DNA of 7,081 nucleotides from Burkholderiales bacterium (GTDB taxonomy: Bacteria > Pseudomonadota > Gammaproteobacteria > Burkholderiales > JAEUOS01), in NCBI GenBank assembly GCA_947456845.1, contig CANGUJ010000205.1, positions 1 to 7,081 on the forward strand, read 5' to 3'. Under the pieces are notes generated by a model that did no database searches, was not told the origin of the DNA, and saw only the letters and a list, made by a program, of their open reading frames with translations. Positions 1 to 5,510 of this stretch are shown one piece after another; the first letter of the stretch is position 1, and each line of letters begins with the position of its first letter. Both the position numbers and the translations under genes were made by a program.

Positions 1-1213
1 CTGGGTACCGGTGTGTCTGTCCGAAGAGGTCGAGGAGCCCGACGGCACGCCGGTCAAGGCGCGCGTCTTCGGTGATGACCTGGTCGTCTTCCGCGACAGC
101 GACGGGCGCGTCGGGGTCATGGATGAACAGTGTCCGCACCGCCGCGCCTCCCTGGTGCTGGGGCGCAACGAGGAAGGCGGCCTGCGCTGCCTGTACCACG
201 GCTGGAAGTTCGACGTCACCGGCAAGGTGATGGACATGTCCTCGGAACCCGCCGCCAGCCCGCTCAGGGACAAGGTCAGGCACAAGGCCTACCCGGTCGA
301 GGAATGGGGCGGCTGGATCTGGTCCTACCTGGGACCTGCGGACACCAGGCCGCGCTTCGAGGCGCCGCCGTATGCGCCTTCAAGCGATGTGCGCATCTCC
401 ATCGGCAAGGTGATCCTGCCGTGCAACTGGGCCCAGGTGCTGGAGGGCGCCATCGATTCCGCGCACAGTTCCAGCCTGCACTCCTCGGATTTCGTGCCGG
501 CGCGCGTCAAAATCGGTGAGGCGACCGACAAGAACTGGCTGCGCCCGTCCACCGACAAGTCGCCGCGACTCTCGGTGCAGCGCACCGGATACGGTTTCCG
601 CTACGCGGCGCTGCGCCGGCCGATCGCCAACGCCGCCACCCACGAGTATGTGCGCACGACGGTGTTCGTCGCGCCGTTCGCGGTGCTGGTGCCGCCCAAC
701 AACCTCTACAACGTCGCCAACATCAATGTGCCGGTGGACGACACCCACACGGCGTTCTACTTTATCTGCTGGGGCGGCCCGCTGACGACGCCGTCCACCG
801 AGGAGTGGCGCAAATTCCTCGGCGTGCAGGTGGGGCCCAACGTCGACCAGTACTACCGGCTCAGGAACAGCATGGAAAACCGCTTCGGCCAGGATCGCCA
901 GGCGATGAAGGCCGGCAATTTCACCGGCATCAAGGGCTTTCCGAACCAGGATATGGCGATGTGGCTCACCATGGGGCCGATCGCCGACCGCACGCGGGAA
1001 ATCCTCGGTGCCAGCGACCAGGCGGTCGTGGAGTTCCGCAGGCAGATGGTCGCGGCGGCGCAGGCTTTCCACGCAGGCGAACCGGCCATCGGTACCGGCG
1101 CCGACCGCGTGCCCATGGAGACATGCTCGTTCCAGGTGGTGCTGCCCAAGACGACCGACTGGCGTAACATCAAGACCGCTGCGGACATCGCCGCATCCGT
1201 CGCCGCGGCCTGA
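1..1213 (+). CDS. Rieske non-heme iron aromatic ring oxygenase, large subunit (5'-truncated)
   Basis: This is the oxygenase component of a Rieske two-component system, which would oxidise or O-dealkylate an aromatic carboxylate using electrons from a separate reductase. Numbering from the GTG at 11, the Rieske [2Fe-2S] site is C41-P-H43 and C60-L-Y-H63 (CxH-x16-CxxH). The mononuclear iron site is D149-x2-H152-x4-H157, with D314 (in NQD) the probable carboxylate ligand. The spacing and phrases such as CLSEEV, YHGWKFDVTG and the GPIADRTRE stretch resemble the phthalate 4,5-dioxygenase/phenoxybenzoate dioxygenase/vanillate demethylase branch. The frame is open to the window edge and reads W-V-P-V-C-L-S before residue 2, a conserved internal segment in relatives. 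GTG 11 is therefore an internal valine, and I estimate that about 25-35 N-terminal residues lie outside. The stop is TGA at 1211. The downstream binding protein and decarboxylase homologue suggest a phthalate-like pathway; the exact substrate is unknown. No reductase gene is present. Confidence 0.93.
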   Translation, partial: WVPVCLSEEVEEPDGTPVKARVFGDDLVVFRDSDGRVGVMDEQCPHRRASLVLGRNEEGGLRCLYHGWKFDVTGKVMDMSSEPAASPLRDKVRHKAYPVEEWGGWIWSYLGPADTRPRFEAPPYAPSSDVRISIGKVILPCNWAQVLEGAIDSAHSSSLHSSDFVPARVKIGEATDKNWLRPSTDKSPRLSVQRTGYGFRYAALRRPIANAATHEYVRTTVFVAPFAVLVPPNNLYNVANINVPVDDTHTAFYFICWGGPLTTPSTEEWRKFLGVQVGPNVDQYYRLRNSMENRFGQDRQAMKAGNFTGIKGFPNQDMAMWLTMGPIADRTREILGASDQAVVEFRRQMVAAAQAFHAGEPAIGTGADRVPMETCSFQVVLPKTTDWRNIKTAADIAASVAAA

Positions 1214-1272
1214 GCAGCGGCACGTGTGAGTGCATCGCCCGACCGGCCGCCCCCCGGCGGGCATACCAGGAT

Positions 1273-1279
1273 AAAGGAG
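1273..1279 (+). promoter_or_regulatory. Shine-Dalgarno of the Bug protein gene
   Basis: AAAGGAG ends 5 nt before ATG 1285. An in-frame TTG at 1282 would be only 2 nt away, so this site fixes the start at the ATG. A small GC hairpin (1247-1251 with 1256-1260, 4-nt loop) lies just upstream in the 71-nt gap after the oxygenase gene and has no T tract. Confidence 0.75.
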
Positions 1280-1284
1280 CCTTG

Positions 1285-2259
1285 ATGAACAGACGACGCC
1301 TTCTCGGCGCGGCGAGCGCGCTCGCGCTGACCCCGCTGGCCGCATCCTCGGCTCGCGCCCAGACCTATCCCTCGCAACAGATCCGCTTCGTCGTGCCGTA
1401 TTCGGCCGGCGGGTTGCCGGACACGGTGGCTCGCGTGGTGGCGAAGAAGCTCACCGATCGCATCGGCCAGCCGGTGGTGGTGGAAAACCGTCCGGGCGCC
1501 AACGGCGTGGTGGCGGCGCAGGCGGTGATGTCGAGCCCTGCCGACGGCCACACGCTGCTCTTGACCGACGATTCGATGATGACCATCAATCCGTTGATCT
1601 ACAAGAACATCGCCTACGATCCGAAGAGGGATTTCCTGCCGGTTTCCCTGATCGCGACCGCGCCCCTTTTCCTGGCGGTGCATCCTTCGGTGCCCGCCAA
1701 AACCTTCCAGGAGCTGGTGGCCTTGATCAAATCCAGGCCGGGCGAGCTGGCCTACGGATCATCCGGGGTGGGCAGCACCCACCACCTTTGCATGGAGGCA
1801 ATGAAGGCCGCCCTGGGGCTGGACATCCGCCACATCCCCTACAAGGGCACCGGCCAGTCGGTGCCGGCGGTGGTGGGCAACCAGGTCGCGATGGTGTTCT
1901 CGGCCTTTCCCTCCCTCCTGGGCTTCGTCAAGGATGGCAAGGTCAAGCTGCTGGTGGTCAATACTGCAAAGCGCTCGGTATTCGAGCCGAGTGTCACGGC
2001 GCTGGGCGAACTCATCCCCGGCTTCGATTTCGCGCCCAACATCGGCATCTTCGCCCCGGCCCGCACCCCGACGGCAGTCATCGCAAGAATGAGCGACGAG
2101 GTGGCCAGGCTGGTCAAGGAGGCCGACACCGTCCAGACCTTCAACACCGCCGGCATCGAACCCATAGGCGGCGGACCCGCCGACTACGCGAAGGTACTGG
2201 AGCGCGAAGCCGAGCGCGATGCGCGCGCCATCCGCGCCGCCGGCGTAAAGGCCGAATAA
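1285..2259 (+). CDS. Bug/TctC-family periplasmic solute-binding protein
   Basis: This is a 324-aa extracytoplasmic solute receptor of the Bug family (tripartite tricarboxylate transporter receptor type). These proteins bind small carboxylates or aromatic acids in the periplasm. The N-terminus NRRRLLGAASALAL followed by SSARA-Q is a signal peptide, with probable cleavage after residue 25. The two arginines before LLG make Tat export possible, although Sec is the common route in this family. Family hallmarks are VPYSAGGLPDTVAR (about 37-50), with D46 in the ligand-carboxylate loop, GQPVVVENRPGANG (61-74), YGSSGVGSTHHL (157-168) and HIPYKGTG (183-190). The length is normal for the family. Many Bug genes in Burkholderiales are orphans, and no TctA/TctB membrane genes are visible here. 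Placement between an aromatic oxygenase and a decarboxylase homologue suggests it binds the pathway substrate, which is inference. It probably shares a transcript with its neighbours. Confidence 0.95.
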   Translation: MNRRRLLGAASALALTPLAASSARAQTYPSQQIRFVVPYSAGGLPDTVARVVAKKLTDRIGQPVVVENRPGANGVVAAQAVMSSPADGHTLLLTDDSMMTINPLIYKNIAYDPKRDFLPVSLIATAPLFLAVHPSVPAKTFQELVALIKSRPGELAYGSSGVGSTHHLCMEAMKAALGLDIRHIPYKGTGQSVPAVVGNQVAMVFSAFPSLLGFVKDGKVKLLVVNTAKRSVFEPSVTALGELIPGFDFAPNIGIFAPARTPTAVIARMSDEVARLVKEADTVQTFNTAGIEPIGGGPADYAKVLEREAERDARAIRAAGVKAE

Positions 2260-2275
2260 GGCGCCGCTACCGAGC

Positions 2276-2293
2276 GCGCGGCTCGCGCCGCGC
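2276..2293 (+). other. GC-only hairpin between the Bug and decarboxylase-like genes
   Basis: GCGCGGC (2276-2282) and GCCGCGC (2287-2293) form a perfect 7-bp stem with a TCGC loop. It sits in the 53-nt gap after the Bug stop codon and 19 nt before the next ATG. No T tract follows, so it is not a classic terminator. It could protect the 3' end of the highly translated binding-protein message or reduce expression of the next gene. Confidence 0.5.
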
Positions 2294-2312
2294 CAAACCC
2301 ACGGAACACCCC

Positions 2313-3305
2313 ATGTCAAAACTGCGACTTTCCTTCGGCTGCTGGGACTACGACCGCACGCGCGCCCTGATGGACGGCAGCGTCGCGCCTGACGGCATCG
2401 ACCTGAATTACCTCAGCATGCCGGTGGAGGAAACCTTCTTCCGCATGCTGCGCAACCGCGAGTTCGATGTCGCGGAGATGTCGCTGTCATCCTACACGGT
2501 CTCGTTGCAAAAGCCCGAACGGCCGTTCGTGGCGCTGCCGGTGTTTCCGTCGCGTTTTTTTCGCCATTCGTGCATTTACATCAACGCCGACGCCGGCATC
2601 AGGACCCCGCGGGACCTGATCGGCAGGCGCATCGGCAACCCGGAATACCAGATGACCGCGCCGGTGTGGATCCGCGGCATCCTGTCGGACCACTATGGCG
2701 TGCCGGTCGACGGCGTTACCTACATGACCGGCGGCGAGGAGGAGCCGAACCGCGACGAAAAGCTCAAACTCGACCTGCCGCCCAACATCCGGGTCCAGCC
2801 GATCGGCCCCAGCCAGACGCTCGCCCGGATGCTGCATTCGGGCGAGATCGACGCCTTGTACACGGCGCGCATGCCGTCGACCTTCTTGAAGGGCGACGGC
2901 AAGGTGCTGCGGCTGTTCCCCAACTATCCTGAAGTAGAGCGCGCCTACTGGCATGAGACGCGGCGCTTTCCGATCATGCATGTCGTCGCGATGCGCCGCG
3001 ACGTGTACGAGGCCAACCGCTGGATCGCCGGATCGCTGATGAAGGCGTTTGTCGAGTCGCAGCAGCGCACCTACCAGGCGCTGCGCGAGACGGCTGCCCT
3101 CAAGGCCATGTTGCCCTGGCTGAACGCGCATGTCGAGGACACGGTGCGTGAAATGGGCGAAGACTTCTGGCCCTATGGCCTGCAGCCGAATGTGGAGACG
3201 CTGCAGACCTTCCTGCGCTACCACCATGAGCAGGGTTTGTCGAAACGACTGGTCAAGCCGGAAGAGTTGTTCGCGCCGGAAACCCTGGAAAGCTTCAAGA
3301 TCTGA
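2313..3305 (+). CDS. 4,5-dihydroxyphthalate decarboxylase-like protein (Pht5/OphC type)
   Basis: This is a 330-aa protein resembling 4,5-dihydroxyphthalate decarboxylase, which converts 4,5-dihydroxyphthalate to protocatechuate in bacterial phthalate breakdown. The fold is related to periplasmic binding proteins of the NMT1/taurine-binding type. The opening MSKLRLSFGCWDYDRTRAL is polar with no signal peptide, which favours a cytoplasmic enzyme over a transport receptor. Recognisable segments are the early DRTRALMDG stretch (14-22), EFDVAEMSLSSY (50-61), the VFPSRFFRH segment (77-85), IGPSQTLARML (164-174) and EIDALYTARMPS (178-189). The start is ATG 2313 with only a weak GGAA about 6 nt upstream. 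The frame stays open far upstream inside the Bug gene, but that part is a shadow. Neighbours support a catabolic role. The family is widely over-annotated as a decarboxylase, so the exact reaction is uncertain; an intracellular ligand-binding protein is an alternative. Confidence 0.88.
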   Translation: MSKLRLSFGCWDYDRTRALMDGSVAPDGIDLNYLSMPVEETFFRMLRNREFDVAEMSLSSYTVSLQKPERPFVALPVFPSRFFRHSCIYINADAGIRTPRDLIGRRIGNPEYQMTAPVWIRGILSDHYGVPVDGVTYMTGGEEEPNRDEKLKLDLPPNIRVQPIGPSQTLARMLHSGEIDALYTARMPSTFLKGDGKVLRLFPNYPEVERAYWHETRRFPIMHVVAMRRDVYEANRWIAGSLMKAFVESQQRTYQALRETAALKAMLPWLNAHVEDTVREMGEDFWPYGLQPNVETLQTFLRYHHEQGLSKRLVKPEELFAPETLESFKI

Positions 3306-3339
3306 ATGATGCGGGGGCGGTCGGGATGCGCGATATGTC

Positions 3340-3368
3340 TTGTCGCGCCGCAACACGCGTTGTATACT
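3340..3368 (+). promoter_or_regulatory. Sigma70-like promoter for rhlE
   Basis: TTGTCG (3340-3345, 4/6 to TTGACA) and TATACT (3363-3368, 5/6 to TATAAT) are separated by exactly 17 bp. This predicts a transcription start near 3375 and a leader of about 230 nt. A short inverted repeat, CAAC-ACGC-GTTG (3351-3362), lies in the spacer and could be an operator, but it is too short to call. The preceding catabolic gene ends at 3305 with no visible intrinsic terminator before this promoter. Confidence 0.6.
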
Positions 3369-3433
3369 CATTGGTTGTGCGGTGTGTAATCCTCGGTATG
3401 GCCTGATTTAGTTCAGCGATATTGCCGACCGCA

Positions 3434-3476
3434 TCTCCGTCCATCGTCCCTGACCCCTTCCCGTCGTTCCTTTCCC
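3434..3476 (+). promoter_or_regulatory. C-rich, G-poor leader tract (possible Rho-loading or unpaired region)
   Basis: This 43-nt stretch of the predicted rhlE leader holds, by hand count, 22 C, 14 T, 5 G and 2 A, unlike the surrounding balanced GC sequence. Long unpaired C-over-G tracts are typical of Rho utilisation sites. Its 3' end includes the segment complementary to the rhlE ribosome-binding site. A Rho role is inference. Confidence 0.35.
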
Positions 3477-3600
3477 GGAATAGCGCGTGTCCCCGGTTGG
3501 CGCCGGTGATTCCATGAATCGCGGCCTTCGGCCGCGGTTGATACGCGTAATCCGGCATGGTCTTAAGCGCCATCGGCGTTCATACCTGCCTTGAAGGAAC
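3466..3600 (+). promoter_or_regulatory. Candidate structured 5' leader of rhlE that can hide the ribosome-binding site
   Basis: Four helices can be drawn. P0 pairs GTTCCTTT (3466-3473) with the SD-containing GAAGGAAC (3593-3600): 7 Watson-Crick pairs plus one G-U. P1 pairs 3475-3490 with 3541-3555, about 13-14 pairs with one bulge and one mismatch. Inside P1 are P2 (3493-3497 with 3502-3506) and P3 (CGCGGCC 3520-3526, loop TTC, GGCCGCG 3530-3536, extended by AAT/GTT to 10 pairs), giving a three-way junction. P4 (3566-3571 with 3575-3580, ATC loop) lies between P1 and the SD. P0 starts one base from P1, so the elements nest as one domain that would block translation initiation at ATG 3604. I do not recognise it as a known family. 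The pairings are read by eye with no energy calculation. Confidence 0.5.
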
Positions 3601-3603
3601 CTT

Positions 3604-4896
3604 ATGCCTTTTGCATCCCTGGGGCTCAGCCCTGCCATCGCCAAAGCCGTCGCAGAAACCGGCTACACCGACCCGACCCCCGTCCAGAGCGCCGCGATTC
3701 CTGCCGCCCTGGCGCGCCAGGACCTGCTTGTTTCATCGCAAACCGGCTCCGGCAAAACCGCGGCTTTCATGCTGCCCGCCCTCGAAACGCTCTCGACGGC
3801 ACCGACTGTCCGTGGCTACGGCCCGCGCATGCTCGTGCTGACCCCAACCCGCGAGCTCGCGCTGCAGGTCACCAAAGCGGCTGAAACCTACGGCAAGTTC
3901 ATGCGCCGCGTGCGTGTGGTCAGCATTCTGGGGGGCATGCCCTACCCGGTGCAAAACCGCCTCCTCAAGGGCCCGGTGGATATCCTTATTGCCACCCCGG
4001 GGCGCCTGCTCGACCACATGCGCGCCGGCCGCATCGACTTCGCCCGCCTGGAAATCCTGGTGCTCGACGAGGCGGACCGCATGCTCGACATGGGCTTCAT
4101 CGAGGACATCGAAGCTGTGGTGGCGGCGACGCCTTCCTCGCGCCAGACGCTGCTGTTTTCGGCCACCCTCGACGGCACCGTCGGCGCCCTGGCCAGGAAA
4201 CTGACCCGCGACCCCAAGCGCATCGAAATCAGCACCGCCCAGACCCGTCATGAAAACATCTCCCAGGTGCTGCATTATGCGGACGACCAGCGCCACAAGA
4301 TGCGCCTGATCGACCATTACCTGCGCGGCATCGACGTCGACCAGGCGATCGTCTTCACCTCCACCAAACGCGCCGCCGACGAGGTCGCCGACGCCCTCTC
4401 CAGCCAGGGTTTTTCGGCCGCTGCCCTGCATGGCGACATGAACCAGGGCCAGCGCAATCGCACCTTGGGCAATGTGCGCCGCGGCAACATCAAGATCCTG
4501 GTCGCCACCGACGTCGCCGCCCGCGGCATCGACGTGCAGACCATCACCCATGTGTTCAACTTCGATCTGCCGCGCGTGGCAGAAGACTATGTCCACCGCA
4601 TCGGCCGTACCGGTCGCGCGGGACGTTCGGGCATCGCCATCTCGCTTGCGGGCGTACGCGACCATGCGCAGGTCAAGCAGATCGAGCGCCTGACCGCCCA
4701 GCCGATCAATGTGCAGGTGGTACCGGGTCTCGAGCCCAAGGTGACGCCCTCGCGCCGCCCGAATCCCCATGCCAACGCTCGTCCGGGCAACGGCTGGCGC
4801 CCCGGTGCGGCCCGACCGGGGGCACCGAAACGCCCGGGCGCTGGCCGCCCGGCGGCACGCGCCGGCGGTAAACCGAACTTCGCAGGGGCGCGTTAA
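3604..4896 (+). CDS. rhlE: DEAD-box ATP-dependent RNA helicase RhlE
   Basis: This 430-aa protein unwinds RNA duplexes using ATP in the cytoplasm; RhlE proteins are linked to ribosome maturation, RNA decay and growth in the cold. All motifs are intact: the Q motif region (F3 to Q28), I SQTGSGKT (45-52), Ia PTRELALQ (81-88), Ib TPGR (131-134), II DEAD (155-158), III SAT (186-188), IV IVFTSTK (249-255), V ATDVAARGID (301-310) and VI HRIGRTGRAG (331-340). After about residue 376 comes a low-complexity tail rich in Pro, Gly, Ala and Arg, with almost no acidic residues, typical of RhlE RNA-binding extensions. The start ATG 3604 is 5 nt after GAAGGA (3593-3598) and puts the Q motif at the very N-terminus. 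It has its own promoter and a long structured leader, so it is probably transcribed apart from the catabolic cluster. The long open frame antisense to it is a GC-rich shadow. Confidence 0.97.
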   Translation: MPFASLGLSPAIAKAVAETGYTDPTPVQSAAIPAALARQDLLVSSQTGSGKTAAFMLPALETLSTAPTVRGYGPRMLVLTPTRELALQVTKAAETYGKFMRRVRVVSILGGMPYPVQNRLLKGPVDILIATPGRLLDHMRAGRIDFARLEILVLDEADRMLDMGFIEDIEAVVAATPSSRQTLLFSATLDGTVGALARKLTRDPKRIEISTAQTRHENISQVLHYADDQRHKMRLIDHYLRGIDVDQAIVFTSTKRAADEVADALSSQGFSAAALHGDMNQGQRNRTLGNVRRGNIKILVATDVAARGIDVQTITHVFNFDLPRVAEDYVHRIGRTGRAGRSGIAISLAGVRDHAQVKQIERLTAQPINVQVVPGLEPKVTPSRRPNPHANARPGNGWRPGAARPGAPKRPGAGRPAARAGGKPNFAGAR

Positions 4897-4956
4897 AATC
4901 GAGCCGAGACTGGATTTCCGGTGCAACTTTACGGCGATCCTTTCGACTAAAGCGCC

Positions 4957-4984
4957 AGGCCAAGGGTATTCGAAGCTTGGTTTT
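4957..4984 (+). terminator. Weak hairpin with T tract downstream of rhlE
   Basis: CCAAG (4960-4964) pairs with CTTGG (4976-4980) across an 11-nt loop. The stem can extend by two G-U pairs and one A-U pair into the following TTTT (4981-4984). It lies 60 nt past the rhlE stop. The stem is short and the T tract is brief, so read-through into the HiPIP gene is likely. Confidence 0.3.
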
Positions 4985-4998
4985 GCAGTAGCGTATGG

Positions 4999-5031
4999 CA
5001 TCCTATGGACATCCTACGGGCATCCTATGCC
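4999..5031 (+). repeat. Three tandem 11-bp repeats upstream of the HiPIP gene
   Basis: The units are CATCCTATGGA (4999-5009), CATCCTACGGG (5010-5020) and CATCCTATGCC (5021-5031). CATCCTA is invariant, and the following YGS positions are nearly so. The 11-bp period is close to one DNA turn, so each copy would face the same side of the helix. The array ends 19 nt before the HiPIP ribosome-binding site. Confidence 0.85.
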
Positions 5032-5049
5032 GTCCCAACCCTCTCTATC

Positions 5050-5054
5050 AGGAG
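5050..5054 (+). promoter_or_regulatory. Shine-Dalgarno fixing the HiPIP GTG start
   Basis: AGGAG lies 6 nt before GTG 5061. The in-frame ATG at 4995 has no such site, and starting there would translate the tandem repeats and bury the twin-arginine motif 22 residues further in. Confidence 0.8.
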
Positions 5055-5060
5055 ACTTTC

Positions 5061-5342
5061 GTGCAACCTTCCCGTCGTGTCTGGCTGAAAGCCGCAACTG
5101 GCGCCGCTGTCGCCGCCCCGCTCGTATTTTTCACCCAGCAGAGCCTCGCAGCCAAGAATGAAGCGCTGCGTACCTCGCTCAAGTATCAGGACACCCCGAG
5201 CGGGTCCAAGAATTGCGCGAACTGTATGCAGTTCGTGCCGGGCAAGACCCCCAAGGACAGAGGTGGCTGCAAGATTCTCCCCGGCGATACCGAAATTGCG
5301 CCGACCGGCTACTGCGTGGCCTGGGTTGAACTGAAGAAGTAA
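5061..5342 (+). CDS. hip: High-potential iron-sulfur protein (HiPIP), Tat-exported
   Basis: This is a 93-aa precursor of a small periplasmic [4Fe-4S] electron carrier that passes single electrons at high potential, for example from the bc1 complex to an oxidase. From the GTG start, S4-R5-R6-V-W-L-K10 matches the twin-arginine consensus SRRxFLK. A hydrophobic stretch (11-25) and a likely cleavage near SLAA (28-31) follow. Tat export fits a cofactor inserted in the cytoplasm. The mature part of about 62 residues has the four cluster cysteines C52, C55, C70 and C85, set in NCANCMQF, GGCKILPG and GYCVAW, the classic HiPIP pattern ending in G-[YW]-C-x2-[FYW]. The length is normal. It is the last gene before a strong terminator and may be co-transcribed with rhlE in part or have its own promoter; I found no convincing -35/-10 pair in the 164-nt gap. 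No photosynthesis genes are nearby, so a respiratory role is more likely. Confidence 0.95.
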   Translation: MQPSRRVWLKAATGAAVAAPLVFFTQQSLAAKNEALRTSLKYQDTPSGSKNCANCMQFVPGKTPKDRGGCKILPGDTEIAPTGYCVAWVELKK

Positions 5343-5350
5343 TCACGCCG

Positions 5351-5369
5351 GCCGGCCGATCGGGCCGGC
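5351..5369 (+). other. GC-rich hairpin just after the HiPIP stop
   Basis: GCCGGCC (5351-5357) and GGCCGGC (5363-5369) form a perfect 7-bp stem with loop GATCG, 8 nt after the TAA. No T tract follows. It probably acts as a 3'-end stabiliser ahead of the true terminator. Confidence 0.5.
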
Positions 5370-5408
5370 ACAAAAGCCCGCTGCGGAAGCACTGCGGTCG
5401 TCACGATG

Positions 5409-5447
5409 AAGGCTCGGGTTGCCGACAAGGCCCCGGGCTTTTATTTT
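5409..5447 (+). terminator. Intrinsic terminator of the HiPIP gene
   Basis: AAGGCTCGGG (5409-5418) pairs with CCCGGGCTT (from 5432) over 10 positions, two of them G-U. The loop can pair further through GCC (5421-5423) and GGC (5429-5431). The stem runs into TTTTATTTT (5439-5447). This is a strong rho-independent terminator located 66 nt after the stop codon. On the opposite strand the same stem is followed by only TTCATC, so it would be a weaker stop for parB transcription. Confidence 0.85.
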
Positions 5448-5510
5448 GTGTTCATCTCACCCTTGCGTTGCCTTTGTGTTCGCTTTGTGCTGCTTTTCTT
5501 TACGTCACCT

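Noticed and set aside
1247..1260. Small hairpin CCGCC-CCCC-GGCGG before the Bug gene as a terminator
   Set aside because: It has only 5 bp and no T tract, and the RBS follows closely. It is noted under the Shine-Dalgarno entry only.
1282..1284. TTG start for the Bug protein
   Set aside because: It is only 2 nt after the Shine-Dalgarno; ATG 1285 has proper spacing.
380..1345. Long minus-strand frame opposite the Rieske oxygenase
   Set aside because: It is antisense to a clearly conserved gene, has no plausible RBS or domain and is Arg/His/Gly-rich.
1788..2312. Upstream in-frame extension of the decarboxylase-like gene into the Bug gene
   Set aside because: The extension overlaps the conserved Bug coding region in another frame and is low-complexity Arg/His/Gly. 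Homology to the Pht5 family begins at ATG 2313.
3557..3841. Overlapping small ORF beginning in the rhlE leader
   Set aside because: It has no ribosome-binding site, most of it lies inside rhlE in another frame and it is rich in Pro, Arg and Ser. A short leader peptide cannot be excluded but has no support.
3733..5001. A 422-codon open frame on the minus strand opposite rhlE
   Set aside because: rhlE has every helicase motif intact, and the antisense frame has a composition dominated by Gly, Ala, Arg, His and Asp with no recognisable domain, as expected for GC-rich shadow frames.
4921..5049. Possible HiPIP promoter, for example TTCGAC (4942) with TATTCG (4967), or TTGCAG (4983) with TATGGA
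   Set aside because: Spacing or box match is poor in each case, so no promoter is called. The gene may depend on rhlE read-through or on an activator at the 11-bp repeats.
5445..5489. Three copies of TTTGTG (5445, 5473, 5484) in the T-rich gap before parB
   Set aside because: The unit is short and irregularly spaced in a low-complexity T/G-rich stretch downstream of both convergent genes, so chance is the simplest explanation.
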